Source: RGIG4097 sp964637515 (GTDB taxonomy: Bacteria; Bacillota; Clostridia; Christensenellales; CAG-917). Taken from it: DNA of 64,000 bases. Under the pieces are notes generated by a model. The model was not told the origin of the DNA. It worked only from the letters and a program-made list of their open reading frames with translations, and did not search any database. Positions 51,901 to 60,598 of this stretch are shown here, one piece after another (position 1 is the stretch's first letter; each line of letters starts with the position of its first letter). The DNA lies in NCBI GenBank assembly GCA_964637515.1, contig CAZWUI010000005.1, forward strand, positions 29,662 through 93,661, given 5' to 3'. Position numbers and translations under genes: made by a program.

Positions 51901-52788
51901 ATGGAATACGCGACACTATCAAACGGCGTCAAAATGCCAATGCTTGGATACGGTGTGTATCAGGTGTCAAAAGACGAGTGCGAAAGGTGCGTGCTCGACG
52001 CGCTCGAAGTCGGCTATCGTCATATCGACAACGCACAAAGTTATTTCAACGAAGAAGAAGTGGGAAACGCCATCGCAAAATCGGGCGTGAAACGTGAAGA
52101 TATTTTCCTGACGACGAAAGTTTGGGTGGAACATTACGGCTATGAAGAAACCAAAAAATCCATAGCGGTATCCCTTGAAAAACTCAAAACGGATTATATT
52201 GACTTGGTGCTTTTGCACCAACCGTTTGCGGATGTCTACGGTGCTTGGCGCGCTCTTGAAGAACTCTATGAAAAGAGTGTGATAAAGGCGATCGGCGTGA
52301 GCAATTTCTATCCCGACAGACTTGTCGATATATGCAGTTTTGCACGTATCAAACCCATGGTCAATCAGGTGGAAACGCACCCCCACGACCAACAAAACGA
52401 AGCACATAAGTGGATGGAAAAATACGGAGTGCAACACGAAGCGTGGGCGCCTTTCGGCGAGGGCAGAAACGGTTTGTTCGAGGACGAAACTCTTTCTGCT
52501 ATCGGTGCAAAATACGGCAAAACGACCGCACAAGTTATGCTGCGTTGGGCGTTGCAAAGGGGGATAGTTGTCATTCCGAAGTCCGTCCATAAGGACAGAA
52601 TGGAGCAGAATTTCAACGTTTTCGACTTTGCTCTGACTGACGAAGATATGGTGAAAATCGCAACGCTTGACAAGGCACAAAGCTCGTTCTTTGCACACAC
52701 CGATCCCAATATGGTGGAGTGGTTTGCAAGAATGGTTGAGGAGAGAAAACACAACTCCGATCACAAAAAAGAAAAGAAAAATTGGTGA
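51901..52788 (+). CDS. Aldo/keto reductase
   Basis: NADPH-dependent oxidoreductase of 295 residues, TIM barrel. The catalytic set is visible: Asp and Tyr in HIDNAQSYFNEEEVG, Lys in TTKVWVEHYG, and His in VLLHQPFADVYG. GVSNFYPDRL and RWALQRGIVVIPKS are the cofactor motifs. It is related to 2,5-diketogluconate reductase-type members; the substrate is not known. GAGGAG lies ahead of the start, 12 bases after the previous gene. Confidence 0.93.
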   Translation: MEYATLSNGVKMPMLGYGVYQVSKDECERCVLDALEVGYRHIDNAQSYFNEEEVGNAIAKSGVKREDIFLTTKVWVEHYGYEETKKSIAVSLEKLKTDYIDLVLLHQPFADVYGAWRALEELYEKSVIKAIGVSNFYPDRLVDICSFARIKPMVNQVETHPHDQQNEAHKWMEKYGVQHEAWAPFGEGRNGLFEDETLSAIGAKYGKTTAQVMLRWALQRGIVVIPKSVHKDRMEQNFNVFDFALTDEDMVKIATLDKAQSSFFAHTDPNMVEWFARMVEERKHNSDHKKEKKNW

Positions 52789-52847
52789 CGTTAATCGCTG
52801 TGAAAAATCGGCGGTAATGCACAAAACGAATGTTTAGAGGTGTGAAA

Positions 52848-53387
52848 ATGAGCAAAAAAGTATTGATTTTGTCAGGAAGTCCCAGAAAGGGCGGTAACTC
52901 GGATATACTCTGCGACGAGTTTGCAAAGGGTGCAATCGACGCAGGCAACGAAGTTGAAAAGATAAGAGTCGCAGAGAAAAAAGTCGGCTATTGCAGAGCG
53001 TGTTATTATTGTCGCGACCACGAAGGCGATTGCGCAATCAAAGACGATATGGCGGGCATTTTGCAAAAGATGATTGACGCGGACGTTTTGGTGCTTGCAA
53101 GCCCCGTCTACTTCTATTCCATTGACGCACAACTGAAAGCGGTCATCGACAGGACCGTCGCAAGATGGCTCGAAGTTCACGACAAAGAGTTTTATTATAT
53201 CGCGACTTGTGCGGACGAAGAAAACGCATCCGTTGAGACTACGTTTGCTTGTTTCAGAGGATATGCGGATTGCGTGGAAGGTGCGGTTGAAAAGGGTTTG
53301 ATTTACGGCACGGGTGCATACGAAAAGGGTGAAATACTCTCGTCCCCCACGATGAAAGAAGCATACGAAATGGGACTCAACGTCTGA
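52848..53387 (+). CDS. NADPH-dependent FMN reductase / flavodoxin-like protein
   Basis: Flavoprotein of 179 residues with a flavodoxin fold. LILSGSPRKGGNSDIL binds the FMN phosphate and ASPVYFYSIDAQLKAVIDR is the second FMN motif. CRACYYCRDHEGDC adds a CxxC-type cysteine set seen in many clostridial members of the family. The start at 52848 has GAGGTG upstream; six codons further upstream are open but have no signal. Possible roles are quinone or azo compound reduction; the partner is not clear. Confidence 0.92.
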   Translation: MSKKVLILSGSPRKGGNSDILCDEFAKGAIDAGNEVEKIRVAEKKVGYCRACYYCRDHEGDCAIKDDMAGILQKMIDADVLVLASPVYFYSIDAQLKAVIDRTVARWLEVHDKEFYYIATCADEENASVETTFACFRGYADCVEGAVEKGLIYGTGAYEKGEILSSPTMKEAYEMGLNV

Positions 53388-53400
53388 AAAAAACAAAATG

Positions 53401-53428
53401 AAAAACACGCCCGAAACGGCGTGTTTTT
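53401..53428. terminator. Bidirectional terminator between the FMN reductase and dnaI-like genes
   Basis: Perfect eleven-base stem AAAAACACGCC/GGCGTGTTTTT, loop CGAAAC, with A and T runs at both sides. Confidence 0.88.
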
Positions 53429-53440
53429 TATTGTCAAATT

Positions 53441-54361
53441 CTATCCTAAACGCAGGTCTTTCCCGGGGATACGCTTGTAGAGAGAATGCTCGAAATCCGT
53501 AAGACGAGAGAATATCCGCTCACCATATCTTGTCATCAACGCGCTTTCGTCAAGGTTGGTGGTGACGACGGTCGTGCGTTTTTCGCGAAGTCGCTCGTCC
53601 AAGGTCAGTTGAAGATATTCAATCGTGACGTTTTTATAGATAGGCTCGGTGCCAAGGTCGTCGATGACGAGCATATCTGCCGTCAAAATATCGTCGAGAA
53701 GTGCGGTGCGTTTTTCAAGGGGTGCAAGGTGTGCTTCGAGCATTTTTGCATTATATTCGTAGGCGGAAAGCACGAGTGCACTTCTGCCTTTTTCAAGGAC
53801 GGTTTTCCTTGCCATTGCGGACGCCAAACAACTCTTGCCCGTGCCTGTTGCACCCGTGAATACGAGTACGTGTTTGTTGACGCTCGGATAGCGGTCGACG
53901 TAAAGGGACATGAGAGAGTAAAGTTTGTTGAGAGCGTCTTTTTGTCTTTCGTCCGCTTTTTCGGGATAGTTGTCCTGAAAAGAGAAGGGGGCACGTTTTT
54001 CGATTTCGCACGCACGCGCGAGCGTATCCAAATAAATACTCTTCACGCAGTCGCAAAGTGCGCCGTCTGCGTAACCCGAGTCGTTGCATTTTTCGCAAAT
54101 CACGCCCACGGTGAAATCCCTTTCCTTGAAACCGTATTTTGCAAGTGCGGTTTCGTAGACCGCTTTTTTCTCGTTCGCTTCGTCAAGAGATTTTCCGCTT
54201 TTGAGTGCGCCGAATTTTGCGACGGTGTATTCCGCCTGTGCATCCGAAATTTCGGGAATAGCAAAGGCACGCGCACGTAGCGACGAGCAACGGTTGCGTT
54301 CTTTTTCGATTTGTTCCGCTTTGATTGCGAATGCTTTTTTGAGTGCGTCCTGCGTTATCAT
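53441..54361 (-). CDS. DnaI/DnaC-like helicase loader
   Basis: AAA+ ATPase of 306 residues that loads the replicative helicase at the origin or restart sites. Cysteines at 89, 92, 103 and 105 (CEKCNDSG, CDC) form the zinc site seen in clostridial DnaI/DnaC. Walker A is TGATGTGKSCLAS (169-181), Walker B is LVIDDLGTEP around residue 232, and TTNLDESALMTRYGERIFSRL is the sensor region. The start overlaps the DnaD-like gene's stop by 4 bases; loader and primosome protein thus come from one transcript. Confidence 0.92.
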   Translation of the reverse strand: MITQDALKKAFAIKAEQIEKERNRCSSLRARAFAIPEISDAQAEYTVAKFGALKSGKSLDEANEKKAVYETALAKYGFKERDFTVGVICEKCNDSGYADGALCDCVKSIYLDTLARACEIEKRAPFSFQDNYPEKADERQKDALNKLYSLMSLYVDRYPSVNKHVLVFTGATGTGKSCLASAMARKTVLEKGRSALVLSAYEYNAKMLEAHLAPLEKRTALLDDILTADMLVIDDLGTEPIYKNVTIEYLQLTLDERLREKRTTVVTTNLDESALMTRYGERIFSRLTDFEHSLYKRIPGKDLRLG

Positions 54362-55791
54362 ATGTCAATATCGTCGAATTGGTCTATTCCACTGAACAAA
54401 GTGTGAAGTTCGTCCTCGGAGTAGTTGCGTTCGGTGTATTCGGGTTTCTTGCTTGCGGTAGGGGCGGGGAGTGCTTTCGCTTTGTCAAGAGTGTTGATGC
54501 CCGACGACTTCCATCCCGACAAAACTTGATTGATATAGGTGACGGGGTAGGGTTTGCCGCATGCGAGTTCGCACGCGTATTCTATCATATCGTCGCCAAA
54601 ACCCCAAAGCGTCGTCCAAGTGCGGTAGTATTCCCTGTCCTTTGCGGACACGTTTCTGCTCGTGCCTGCCTTTTCGAGAATTGCTCTGATTTTGCTATCC
54701 TGTGCGATACCCGCCGAGATAAATTCGTCGATACTCTCCGCGGATACGTAGCCTTGTTGATAGAATTTGTTGATGACGTTGTTCAGTCCGTCAAGGGTGC
54801 GGATTCCGCTCACGAAACAGTAGTGCGCGATTTTGAGAAGAGCGTCGTCGGTGAAACCTTTGCCCGTCCAAGGGATAGTGTAGGTTTCGAGCACGTGGTC
54901 GAGAGATTCGTAATATAATCCCATAGTCTTGTTGATTTCGATAGCAAGATTGACGAGTTTTTCTCTGCGTGCGTTTGCATCTTCCATTTCCTCTGACGTG
55001 AACACGTTCATGCGGTAATATTCGTCGAGTTTTTGATCGAGACGTTTGAAAGTTTTGCTACCCTTAAGAAGTTTGGCGGCGGTGAGAATCGCACTTTGCT
55101 CGAATCCCCAACTGCGTTGCCACTTGAGAAGTGCTTGTTTGTCTTCGATATCCGCTCCGCCCTTTCTGCCGAGTGCAACGAGGACTTCGCGCATATCTTC
55201 GTTTTGCGCTTCGTATTCGGTGAGTTTTTTCTCGACGTCCGCGACCGTTTTCACTCCGTCCGCAAGCCAACTGCGCGCGACCGTGAAAATATAAGGATAG
55301 CGCACGTTTTGACCTTTCGCATTGATTGAGTATTGCACGATCATCAAAAGCACTTCGGTGTCAATCTTCGTGGATTCGATGAAAGAATAATATTCGTTGT
55401 ACTCGTTGGGGGTGATGAGTCGCTCGGGGAACAGGGATTGCAACACGGAATTGAAGTCCGTCCACTTGTCTGCCTTGTATTTTTTCGGGGGTTGCAGACC
55501 GCGTTTCAAGGAAAGGTATTTGACTTCGATAGGTTGGCGCGAAAGGATTTTTACTAGTCCTAAATCTTCAAATTCGCCGTATATGGACAGGAGTTCTTCT
55601 TCGGTCACGTCAAGGACAGCCCCAAGTGTTTCGACGTCGTTCTGCTCGTTGGACGTGCAGAGATACAAACCGTAAAGGTATACCTTGATTTGTTTTTCGT
55701 CAAGGTACGGCAAATGCTCGTTGATAAACAAGTTGTCAACGAGAGTGAAGGTTTCCATCAAAAAATCGCTTGAAAACTTTGCGAATCCCAC
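54358..55791 (-). CDS. DnaD-domain primosomal protein (long form)
   Basis: Replication-initiation protein of 477 residues, about twice the length of Bacillus DnaD. Residues 1-110 look like the N-terminal winged helix. At least three DnaB/DnaD C-terminal-type repeats follow: WGFEQSAILTAAKLL (about 255), FTDDALLKIAHYCFVSGIRT (about 345), and WGFGDDMIEYACELACGKPY (about 425). They should bind DNA. The GTG start at 55791 was preferred because GAGGTG lies seven bases upstream. It ends over the DnaI-like start. Confidence 0.88.
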   Translation of the reverse strand: MGFAKFSSDFLMETFTLVDNLFINEHLPYLDEKQIKVYLYGLYLCTSNEQNDVETLGAVLDVTEEELLSIYGEFEDLGLVKILSRQPIEVKYLSLKRGLQPPKKYKADKWTDFNSVLQSLFPERLITPNEYNEYYSFIESTKIDTEVLLMIVQYSINAKGQNVRYPYIFTVARSWLADGVKTVADVEKKLTEYEAQNEDMREVLVALGRKGGADIEDKQALLKWQRSWGFEQSAILTAAKLLKGSKTFKRLDQKLDEYYRMNVFTSEEMEDANARREKLVNLAIEINKTMGLYYESLDHVLETYTIPWTGKGFTDDALLKIAHYCFVSGIRTLDGLNNVINKFYQQGYVSAESIDEFISAGIAQDSKIRAILEKAGTSRNVSAKDREYYRTWTTLWGFGDDMIEYACELACGKPYPVTYINQVLSGWKSSGINTLDKAKALPAPTASKKPEYTERNYSEDELHTLFSGIDQFDDIDI

Positions 55792-55934
55792 TATTCACCT
55801 CAATTTTTCGTGTGCATAGAGATTAACACATTTTCTTTGAAAATGGAACAAACAATTTTCGATTTTTTTCATTTTACTACATATGGTGCGCGGGGGATGA
55901 TTTCAACCGATTTTCCAAAACTTGCGATTTGCGT

Positions 55935-55963
55935 TTGACTTGCGGGCGCGAGAGTGATAATAT
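55935..55963 (+). promoter_or_regulatory. Promoter of queT-like gene (leaderless)
   Basis: TTGACT (55935-55940), 17-base spacer TGCGGGCGCGAGAGTGA, TAATAT (55958-55963), or GATAAT with 15 bases. The ATG at 55972 begins about eight bases after. There is no Shine-Dalgarno and no preQ1 riboswitch is recognisable. Confidence 0.55.
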
Positions 55964-55971
55964 CTCACTAG

Positions 55972-56559
55972 ATGGTAGCGGATAAACCCATCAATAAAAA
56001 AAACCGAGGTAATCTCTTGAAAAAGTCTTTGAAGTTCATCACACGTTCAGCCCTTATCGGCGCATTGTATTTCGTCTTGTCCACGGTCGTATCGCCTATC
56101 GCATTCGGTCCTTTACAGTTCAGACTGTCCGAAGCGCTCGTTTTGCTCGTCGTGTTTTTCCCCGAAGGGATTCCCGGACTGACGGTAGGTTGCGTGCTTG
56201 CGAATTTTGCATTCTCGCCCTATGGCATATACGATATGATTTTTGGGGGAGTTGCTACTCTTCTCGGCGCGGTCGGGACTTATTTGTTCAGAAAAAACAT
56301 TCCGCTATCCGCTTTGCCCCCGATAATCTTCAACGCATTGCTCGTGCCTGTCGTGTGGGTGATAGACGGAAGCGATACGATATACATCATATCCGCCCTT
56401 GAAATCCTTGCCTCCGAAACGTTGACGGTGGGCGTCATCGGCATACCGCTTTGCTATGCTCTCCGCCGTGCTTTCATAAGAACGAGAATAATAGACGGAC
56501 GGGAAGAAATCCTATATCGTCGCATACTTCCCGACGAGAGAGATGAAAAAGACGAATAA
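55972..56559 (+). CDS. queT: QueT family ECF transporter S component
   Basis: Substrate-binding membrane component of an energy-coupling-factor transporter, 195 residues with about five or six hydrophobic segments. SPIAFGPLQFRLSEALVLLV and GIPGLTVGCVLANF are the QueT family signatures. QueT brings in queuosine precursors (preQ1 or queuine), consistent with the queH gene at 3745. The charged ends (N-terminal KKNRGNLLKK, C-terminal ERDEKDE) are on the cytoplasmic side. The general ECF ATPases would be encoded elsewhere. Confidence 0.9.
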   Translation: MVADKPINKKNRGNLLKKSLKFITRSALIGALYFVLSTVVSPIAFGPLQFRLSEALVLLVVFFPEGIPGLTVGCVLANFAFSPYGIYDMIFGGVATLLGAVGTYLFRKNIPLSALPPIIFNALLVPVVWVIDGSDTIYIISALEILASETLTVGVIGIPLCYALRRAFIRTRIIDGREEILYRRILPDERDEKDE

Positions 56560-56618
56560 ATCTCTTTTCAATTTTCCGCCGTCGTGGTAATATTATAGAA
56601 AAAGAAAAGGAGTGACTT

Positions 56619-57104
56619 ATGCACGAATTTAAGAATATGGATTTTATGAACAGTTCGTTCAACACGGGCGCGTTCGTGATTGCAAAGGACAACCCCATGG
56701 TTGCAAGTTGGGGTTTCGTCGGCGTCATGTGGGGTAAGAAAGTTTTTGTTGCACCCATAAGAGATAGCAGATACACAAAACAACTTCTCGACGAAAGCGG
56801 TGAGTTTACCGTGAGTGTGCCGGCGGCAGGCACTTTCAAATCCGAACTCTCTTTCTGCGGTACGAAGAGCGGTCGCGACTTCGACAAGTGGGCGGAAACG
56901 GGAATGGAAAAACAATCCGCAAAATCCGTCGATACGGTCGTCGTCAAAGGTTGCGAAAGATATTTTGAATGCAAGGTCGTTGGCGTTTTGCCCATGGGCG
57001 ATATGGATACGAGCCTTGTCGAAAGGTGGTATCCGACGAGTGAAAAATTCCCCGTAGGCGACAAACACAACTTCTACTTCGGTGAAATCATAGAGGAATA
57101 TTGA
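56619..57104 (+). CDS. Flavin reductase-like protein
   Basis: FMN-binding split-barrel protein of 161 residues. It starts with a short KNMDFMNSSFNTGAFVIAK region; MVASWGFVGVMWGKKVFVAP and SRYTKQLLDESGEFTVSVP resemble the flavin reductase/DIM6 family, and ELSFCGTKSGRDFDKW follows. AAAGGAG lies seven bases before the ATG. The substrate is unknown. The stop overlaps the small gene downstream. Confidence 0.85.
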   Translation: MHEFKNMDFMNSSFNTGAFVIAKDNPMVASWGFVGVMWGKKVFVAPIRDSRYTKQLLDESGEFTVSVPAAGTFKSELSFCGTKSGRDFDKWAETGMEKQSAKSVDTVVVKGCERYFECKVVGVLPMGDMDTSLVERWYPTSEKFPVGDKHNFYFGEIIEEY

Positions 57105-57367
57105 TGAAGATTTGGGGCAAACTGATGAGGGGAGATAGGATGATTAAGGACGTGCTGTATGAAAGCGCGCTCGTGGTTTCTCCTGTGAATTTCAAACGCG
57201 ACTTGCAAGAAATATGTTACAAGCTCGACACGTCGACACCGGTCGTGTTACCCACTCACTACAAGCACTTCCAACGTTTCAATCGCATCAAATTTTTGCC
57301 CAGAGATTTTGTTGAAGAAGTGGATTTCACAAGCCTTGTACTTGAACTCGTGATTGAGAAGAAATAG
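57104..57367 (+). CDS. Small conserved clostridial protein
   Basis: A protein of 87 residues starting KIWGKLMRGDRMIKDVLYES, with LQEICYKLDTSTPVVLPTHY and FLPRDFVEEVDF. This pattern recurs in Clostridia as uncharacterised proteins of 75-90 residues (recalled). ATG overlaps the preceding stop (TGATG), with GAGG upstream. No nucleic-acid-binding motif or metal site is visible. Confidence 0.75.
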   Translation: MKIWGKLMRGDRMIKDVLYESALVVSPVNFKRDLQEICYKLDTSTPVVLPTHYKHFQRFNRIKFLPRDFVEEVDFTSLVLELVIEKK

Positions 57368-57395
57368 CGCAAACCGACTTTTACAACGCTGAAAA

Positions 57396-57425
57396 CGAAT
57401 AATAAACCTCTTGTTTTGCAAACTA
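57396..57425 (+). promoter_or_regulatory. Sigma-G-like promoter of spoVT
   Basis: CGAATA (57396-57401), 17-base spacer, CAAACTA (57419-57425), near the Bacillus sigma-G form TGAATA/CATACTA. AGGAGG follows about nine bases later, just before the spoVT ATG. In B. subtilis spoVT is transcribed by sigma-G. Confidence 0.55.
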
Positions 57426-57444
57426 AACGAAACAGGAGGTTTTT

Positions 57445-57966
57445 ATGTCTAACGGAATTGTAAGACGAATCGACGAACTCGGACGTATCGTCATACCAAA
57501 AGAAATGCGTCGTACCATGCGTTTGAGAGTAGGTGACGAAATGGAAATCGTAGGGGACGGAGAAAAGCTTGTCATCAAAAAATACGGTGCGTTTGAAAAC
57601 TTGAAAACCGCATCGGGCGGTGTGGTTGAAATGGTTGCGGAGTATATCGGCGGTGCGTGCGCTTTCGTTGTTGACCGCGATAAAGTCGTGGCTTTTTCTC
57701 GAAACGTAAAAAGCGTGCGACTAGGCGCGGAGATTTCCGACTTCCTTTCAAAAATCGTGGGGAGCAGAAGTGCGGTCGTGCTCGACACAAAAGAAAGTCT
57801 TTTTGCGGGCGTGCCTTTCGACGGGGTTGTCGTCGTAGAGCCTATCTTGGTCAGAGGCGATTTGGTCGGGGCGGTCGTCGTGACTTCCCCTTTGGCTCTC
57901 AATGAAAACGAACTCGGTTACGTGCGTTTTTCGTCTGCCATTCTCACGGCGGTGATTTCGGATTGA
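57445..57966 (+). CDS. spoVT: Stage V sporulation protein T
   Basis: AbrB-family transcription factor of the developing forespore, 173 residues. The swapped-hairpin DNA-binding domain is GIVRRIDELGRIVIPKEMRR at residues 4-23, followed by a linker and a GAF-like domain (65-173). The length and start match SpoVT, not the short AbrB. AACAGGAGG precedes the start. The order spoVT, yabM-type flippase, mazG corresponds to the Bacillus spoVT-yabM-yabN region. Confidence 0.93.
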   Translation: MSNGIVRRIDELGRIVIPKEMRRTMRLRVGDEMEIVGDGEKLVIKKYGAFENLKTASGGVVEMVAEYIGGACAFVVDRDKVVAFSRNVKSVRLGAEISDFLSKIVGSRSAVVLDTKESLFAGVPFDGVVVVEPILVRGDLVGAVVVTSPLALNENELGYVRFSSAILTAVISD

Positions 57967-59543
57967 TGAAGAAAAACAAGCCTCGTCTTGTCGGCGGCGC
58001 TATGGTGCTTGCCGTCGGTAGCGTTGTCGCAAAAATAATCGGTGCGGTTTACCGCGTCCCGCTCACTAACGTGTTAGGTGCAGAGGGCATGGGAATGTAT
58101 CAACTCGTATTTCCGGTCTTTGCGCTTTTTATGGTTTTGTCAAGCGCTGGTATACCCACCGCGCTTTCTCGTATAGTTGCGGAAAAGCGCGCGCTAAGTC
58201 TCGACACGAAAAAATATCTGGTTTTGTCAATATCGGCATTGTCGGTGTTGTCCTTGATTTTCGCGGTGGCGGTGTTTTTCTCTGCGGACATGTTATCTGC
58301 TTGGCAGGGTAACGGTGAAGTTGCGGACGGATATAGGTTGATTGCGCCAAGCATTTTCTTCGTTGGAATAATTTCGGGTTTTCGGGGGTGGTTTCAAGGG
58401 GAAATGTATATGATCCCCACCGCATTGTCAAACGTCATCGAACAAACCGTGAAACTCGGCGTCGGACTCGGACTTGCGATATACCTTTCAAAATACGGCG
58501 TAATTTATGCCGTTTGCGGGGCGATTGCGGGGGTTACCGCCTCGGAGTTTATCACGCTCGTTTATATGGCGGCAACCTATTTTGTCAGAGAGAGAAAAGG
58601 GGTGCGCGAAAACCTGAAAATCACCAAGGACGAAAGAAAAGAAATGCTGCGCATTGCATTGCCTATCGCATTGGTTGCGGTGTTGTTGCCGTTGTCGAAT
58701 TTCTTCGACAGTATGATAATCGTCAACGTATTGAAACGGAAAGGTGTTGACACCGCAGTCGCTACTGCAAGATACGGTTTGATGTCGGGACCGATAAATT
58801 CTCTAGTCAATTTGCCTGTTGTTACGATAATGTCTCTTGCGGTTGCAATCGTGCCGTCTGTGTCCGTGTCGAGAGTGAATAGGGACGTGCCCGCTATCAT
58901 GACGAAGAGCGCATTGTCGTTGAAACTTGCATATGGAATAGGGGTGCCGTCCGCAGTTTTTATGACGATTTTTTCGGGCGAAATCATAGGAGTGTTGTAT
59001 CCCGCACTAAGCTTGGAGCAGCTTGCAATCGCAAAAAATTTGCTCGTCATATGTTCGTCAAACGTGGTGTTTTTGTCCGCAATGCAAATCTACGTTTCGC
59101 TGCTACAAGCACTTGACAGAACAAAAACGGTGGTTTTAAGTATCGTTTGTGCGATTATTGTCAAAGTCGTTTCAACCGTCTTGCTCGTTGGAACAATCGG
59201 CATAAACGGCGGTGCGGTCGCATCCGTCTTGTTCGGAGCAACGGCGCTTTTTTGCTGCAAGCTGTCCTTTTCAAAACTCACGTCCTTGCGCCTTGAAGAC
59301 AAGGTTGGACGTATTCTCATCGCAGGGGGAATAGGCGGTGCGATAAGTTTGATTCCGCACTTCCTGATTGTGAATGATATTGTTGCCTTAATAGTCGGTT
59401 TTGTGCTAAACTATATTATATACTTCTCGTTGGTCCTTCTTTTCGGAGTCATAGACGGCGACGAGTTGAAGTCCTTGCCCTTCGGCAAGACAATCGGGAA
59501 GTTGTACAAATCTTTGAGATTTTGGGAGTGCGACGATGGATAA
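57966..59543 (+). CDS. MurJ/SpoVB-family polysaccharide flippase (YabM-type)
   Basis: Membrane protein of 525 residues with about 14 hydrophobic segments. The opening GGAMVLAVGSVVAKIIGAVYR and YRVPLTNVLGAEGMGMYQLVFP are typical of SpoVB/YtgP/YabM. It probably translocates lipid-linked peptidoglycan or spore-cortex precursors. The start is the ATG at 57966 forming TGATG with the spoVT stop, and the mazG gene overlaps its end by 8 bases. The place in the spoVT cluster suggests a forespore role, though vegetative MurJ-type function is possible. Confidence 0.9.
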   Translation: MKKNKPRLVGGAMVLAVGSVVAKIIGAVYRVPLTNVLGAEGMGMYQLVFPVFALFMVLSSAGIPTALSRIVAEKRALSLDTKKYLVLSISALSVLSLIFAVAVFFSADMLSAWQGNGEVADGYRLIAPSIFFVGIISGFRGWFQGEMYMIPTALSNVIEQTVKLGVGLGLAIYLSKYGVIYAVCGAIAGVTASEFITLVYMAATYFVRERKGVRENLKITKDERKEMLRIALPIALVAVLLPLSNFFDSMIIVNVLKRKGVDTAVATARYGLMSGPINSLVNLPVVTIMSLAVAIVPSVSVSRVNRDVPAIMTKSALSLKLAYGIGVPSAVFMTIFSGEIIGVLYPALSLEQLAIAKNLLVICSSNVVFLSAMQIYVSLLQALDRTKTVVLSIVCAIIVKVVSTVLLVGTIGINGGAVASVLFGATALFCCKLSFSKLTSLRLEDKVGRILIAGGIGGAISLIPHFLIVNDIVALIVGFVLNYIIYFSLVLLFGVIDGDELKSLPFGKTIGKLYKSLRFWECDDG

Positions 59544-60582
59544 GGTTTTCAAGTCGGGAAGGTCCTTTCAGTTTTATACGGCGGATGATTTTATCTTGCC
59601 GTTTTCTCGTCCTAACAAACGGATAGATTGTTTCGTGGATTGCGACGGGGCGGACTCATCTCTCGTCAAGAGAAAAATCATCGACGTCTACGGCGCGGAT
59701 ATAGTCGTCAAACGCATACTCGGCGACGACAAAGCGGTTGAGTGCAGGGCGGTCGACCTTGACGATTTCGACGGAGTGCTTATACCCGCGGAAAGAAACG
59801 TCGTAAATCGCAAGAGATTTGATTTCAGCGACCTTGAAGAAATCATGAAAAGACTGCGCGCGGACGACGGTTGTGAATGGGATAAGGCGCAAACTTGCGA
59901 AAGTATTCGTGCAAATATCGTCGAAGAGGCGTACGAACTTATCGAGGGCATTGACCAAAACGACAGAGACAAAATTTTGGAAGAGGCGGGGGACTTGACC
60001 TTGCAATCCGCTTTCGTCGCCGAAATGTGCGAAGAAGACGGACGATTCGATTGGACGGATATGCTCACCGCACTTTGTCGAAAACTTCTCGACCGTCACA
60101 CGCATATATTCGGCTCCGACCACGCAACGAATGCGGAAGAAGCACTTGCGTTTTGGACGGAAGCAAAAAAGAAAGAAAAAAAGTATGAGAGCAATGCAGA
60201 CGCGATGGATAGAGTCCCCGTCAATTTTCCCGCACTACTATATTCCGAAAAAATCCAAAAAATCGCAAGAAAATGCGGTTTCAATTGGGATAGCGTGGAC
60301 GGCGCAGTCGCGAAAGTGAATGAAGAATTGAGCGAACTTTTGTCGGCTACGACCGAAGAAAACAGGGTTGAAGAGGCGGGCGATTTGCTCTTTGCCGTGG
60401 TTGCCGTTTTGCGCTTTTTCAAGATAGACCCCGAAGTCGCTCTTCACGATGCAAACAGAAAATTCCGCACGAGATTTGCCGAAGTCGAAAGGCTCGCAAC
60501 AAAGGACGGAAAAGAGATAAAAGACTATTCGCTTCCCGAACTCGTTGAGTTTTGGAATCAAGCAAAAAAGTCGGAAAACTAA
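59536..60582 (+). CDS. mazG: MazG nucleotide pyrophosphohydrolase, YabN-type with reduced N-terminus
   Basis: NTP pyrophosphohydrolase of 348 residues with two MazG domains: RADDGCEWDKAQTCESIR with EEAYELIEGID (109-140) and a second around 225-310 (KVNEELSELL, EEAGDLLFA). Both keep the acidic EExxE...ExxD metal sites. In Bacillus YabN a tetrapyrrole-methylase domain of about 220 residues precedes these; here only about 95 residues remain, ending in the linker-like GVLIPAERNVVNRKRFDFSDL. The domain seems lost or shrunken rather than moved. The gene overlaps the flippase and precedes dus by 17 bases. Confidence 0.92.
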   Translation: MDKVFKSGRSFQFYTADDFILPFSRPNKRIDCFVDCDGADSSLVKRKIIDVYGADIVVKRILGDDKAVECRAVDLDDFDGVLIPAERNVVNRKRFDFSDLEEIMKRLRADDGCEWDKAQTCESIRANIVEEAYELIEGIDQNDRDKILEEAGDLTLQSAFVAEMCEEDGRFDWTDMLTALCRKLLDRHTHIFGSDHATNAEEALAFWTEAKKKEKKYESNADAMDRVPVNFPALLYSEKIQKIARKCGFNWDSVDGAVAKVNEELSELLSATTEENRVEEAGDLLFAVVAVLRFFKIDPEVALHDANRKFRTRFAEVERLATKDGKEIKDYSLPELVEFWNQAKKSEN

Positions 60583-60598
60583 CCGAAAAGGTGGTTTA

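Noticed and set aside
55800..55971. preQ1 riboswitch in front of queT.
   Set aside because: The promoter lies so close to the ATG that there is no room for a leader, and no preQ1 aptamer pattern was found.
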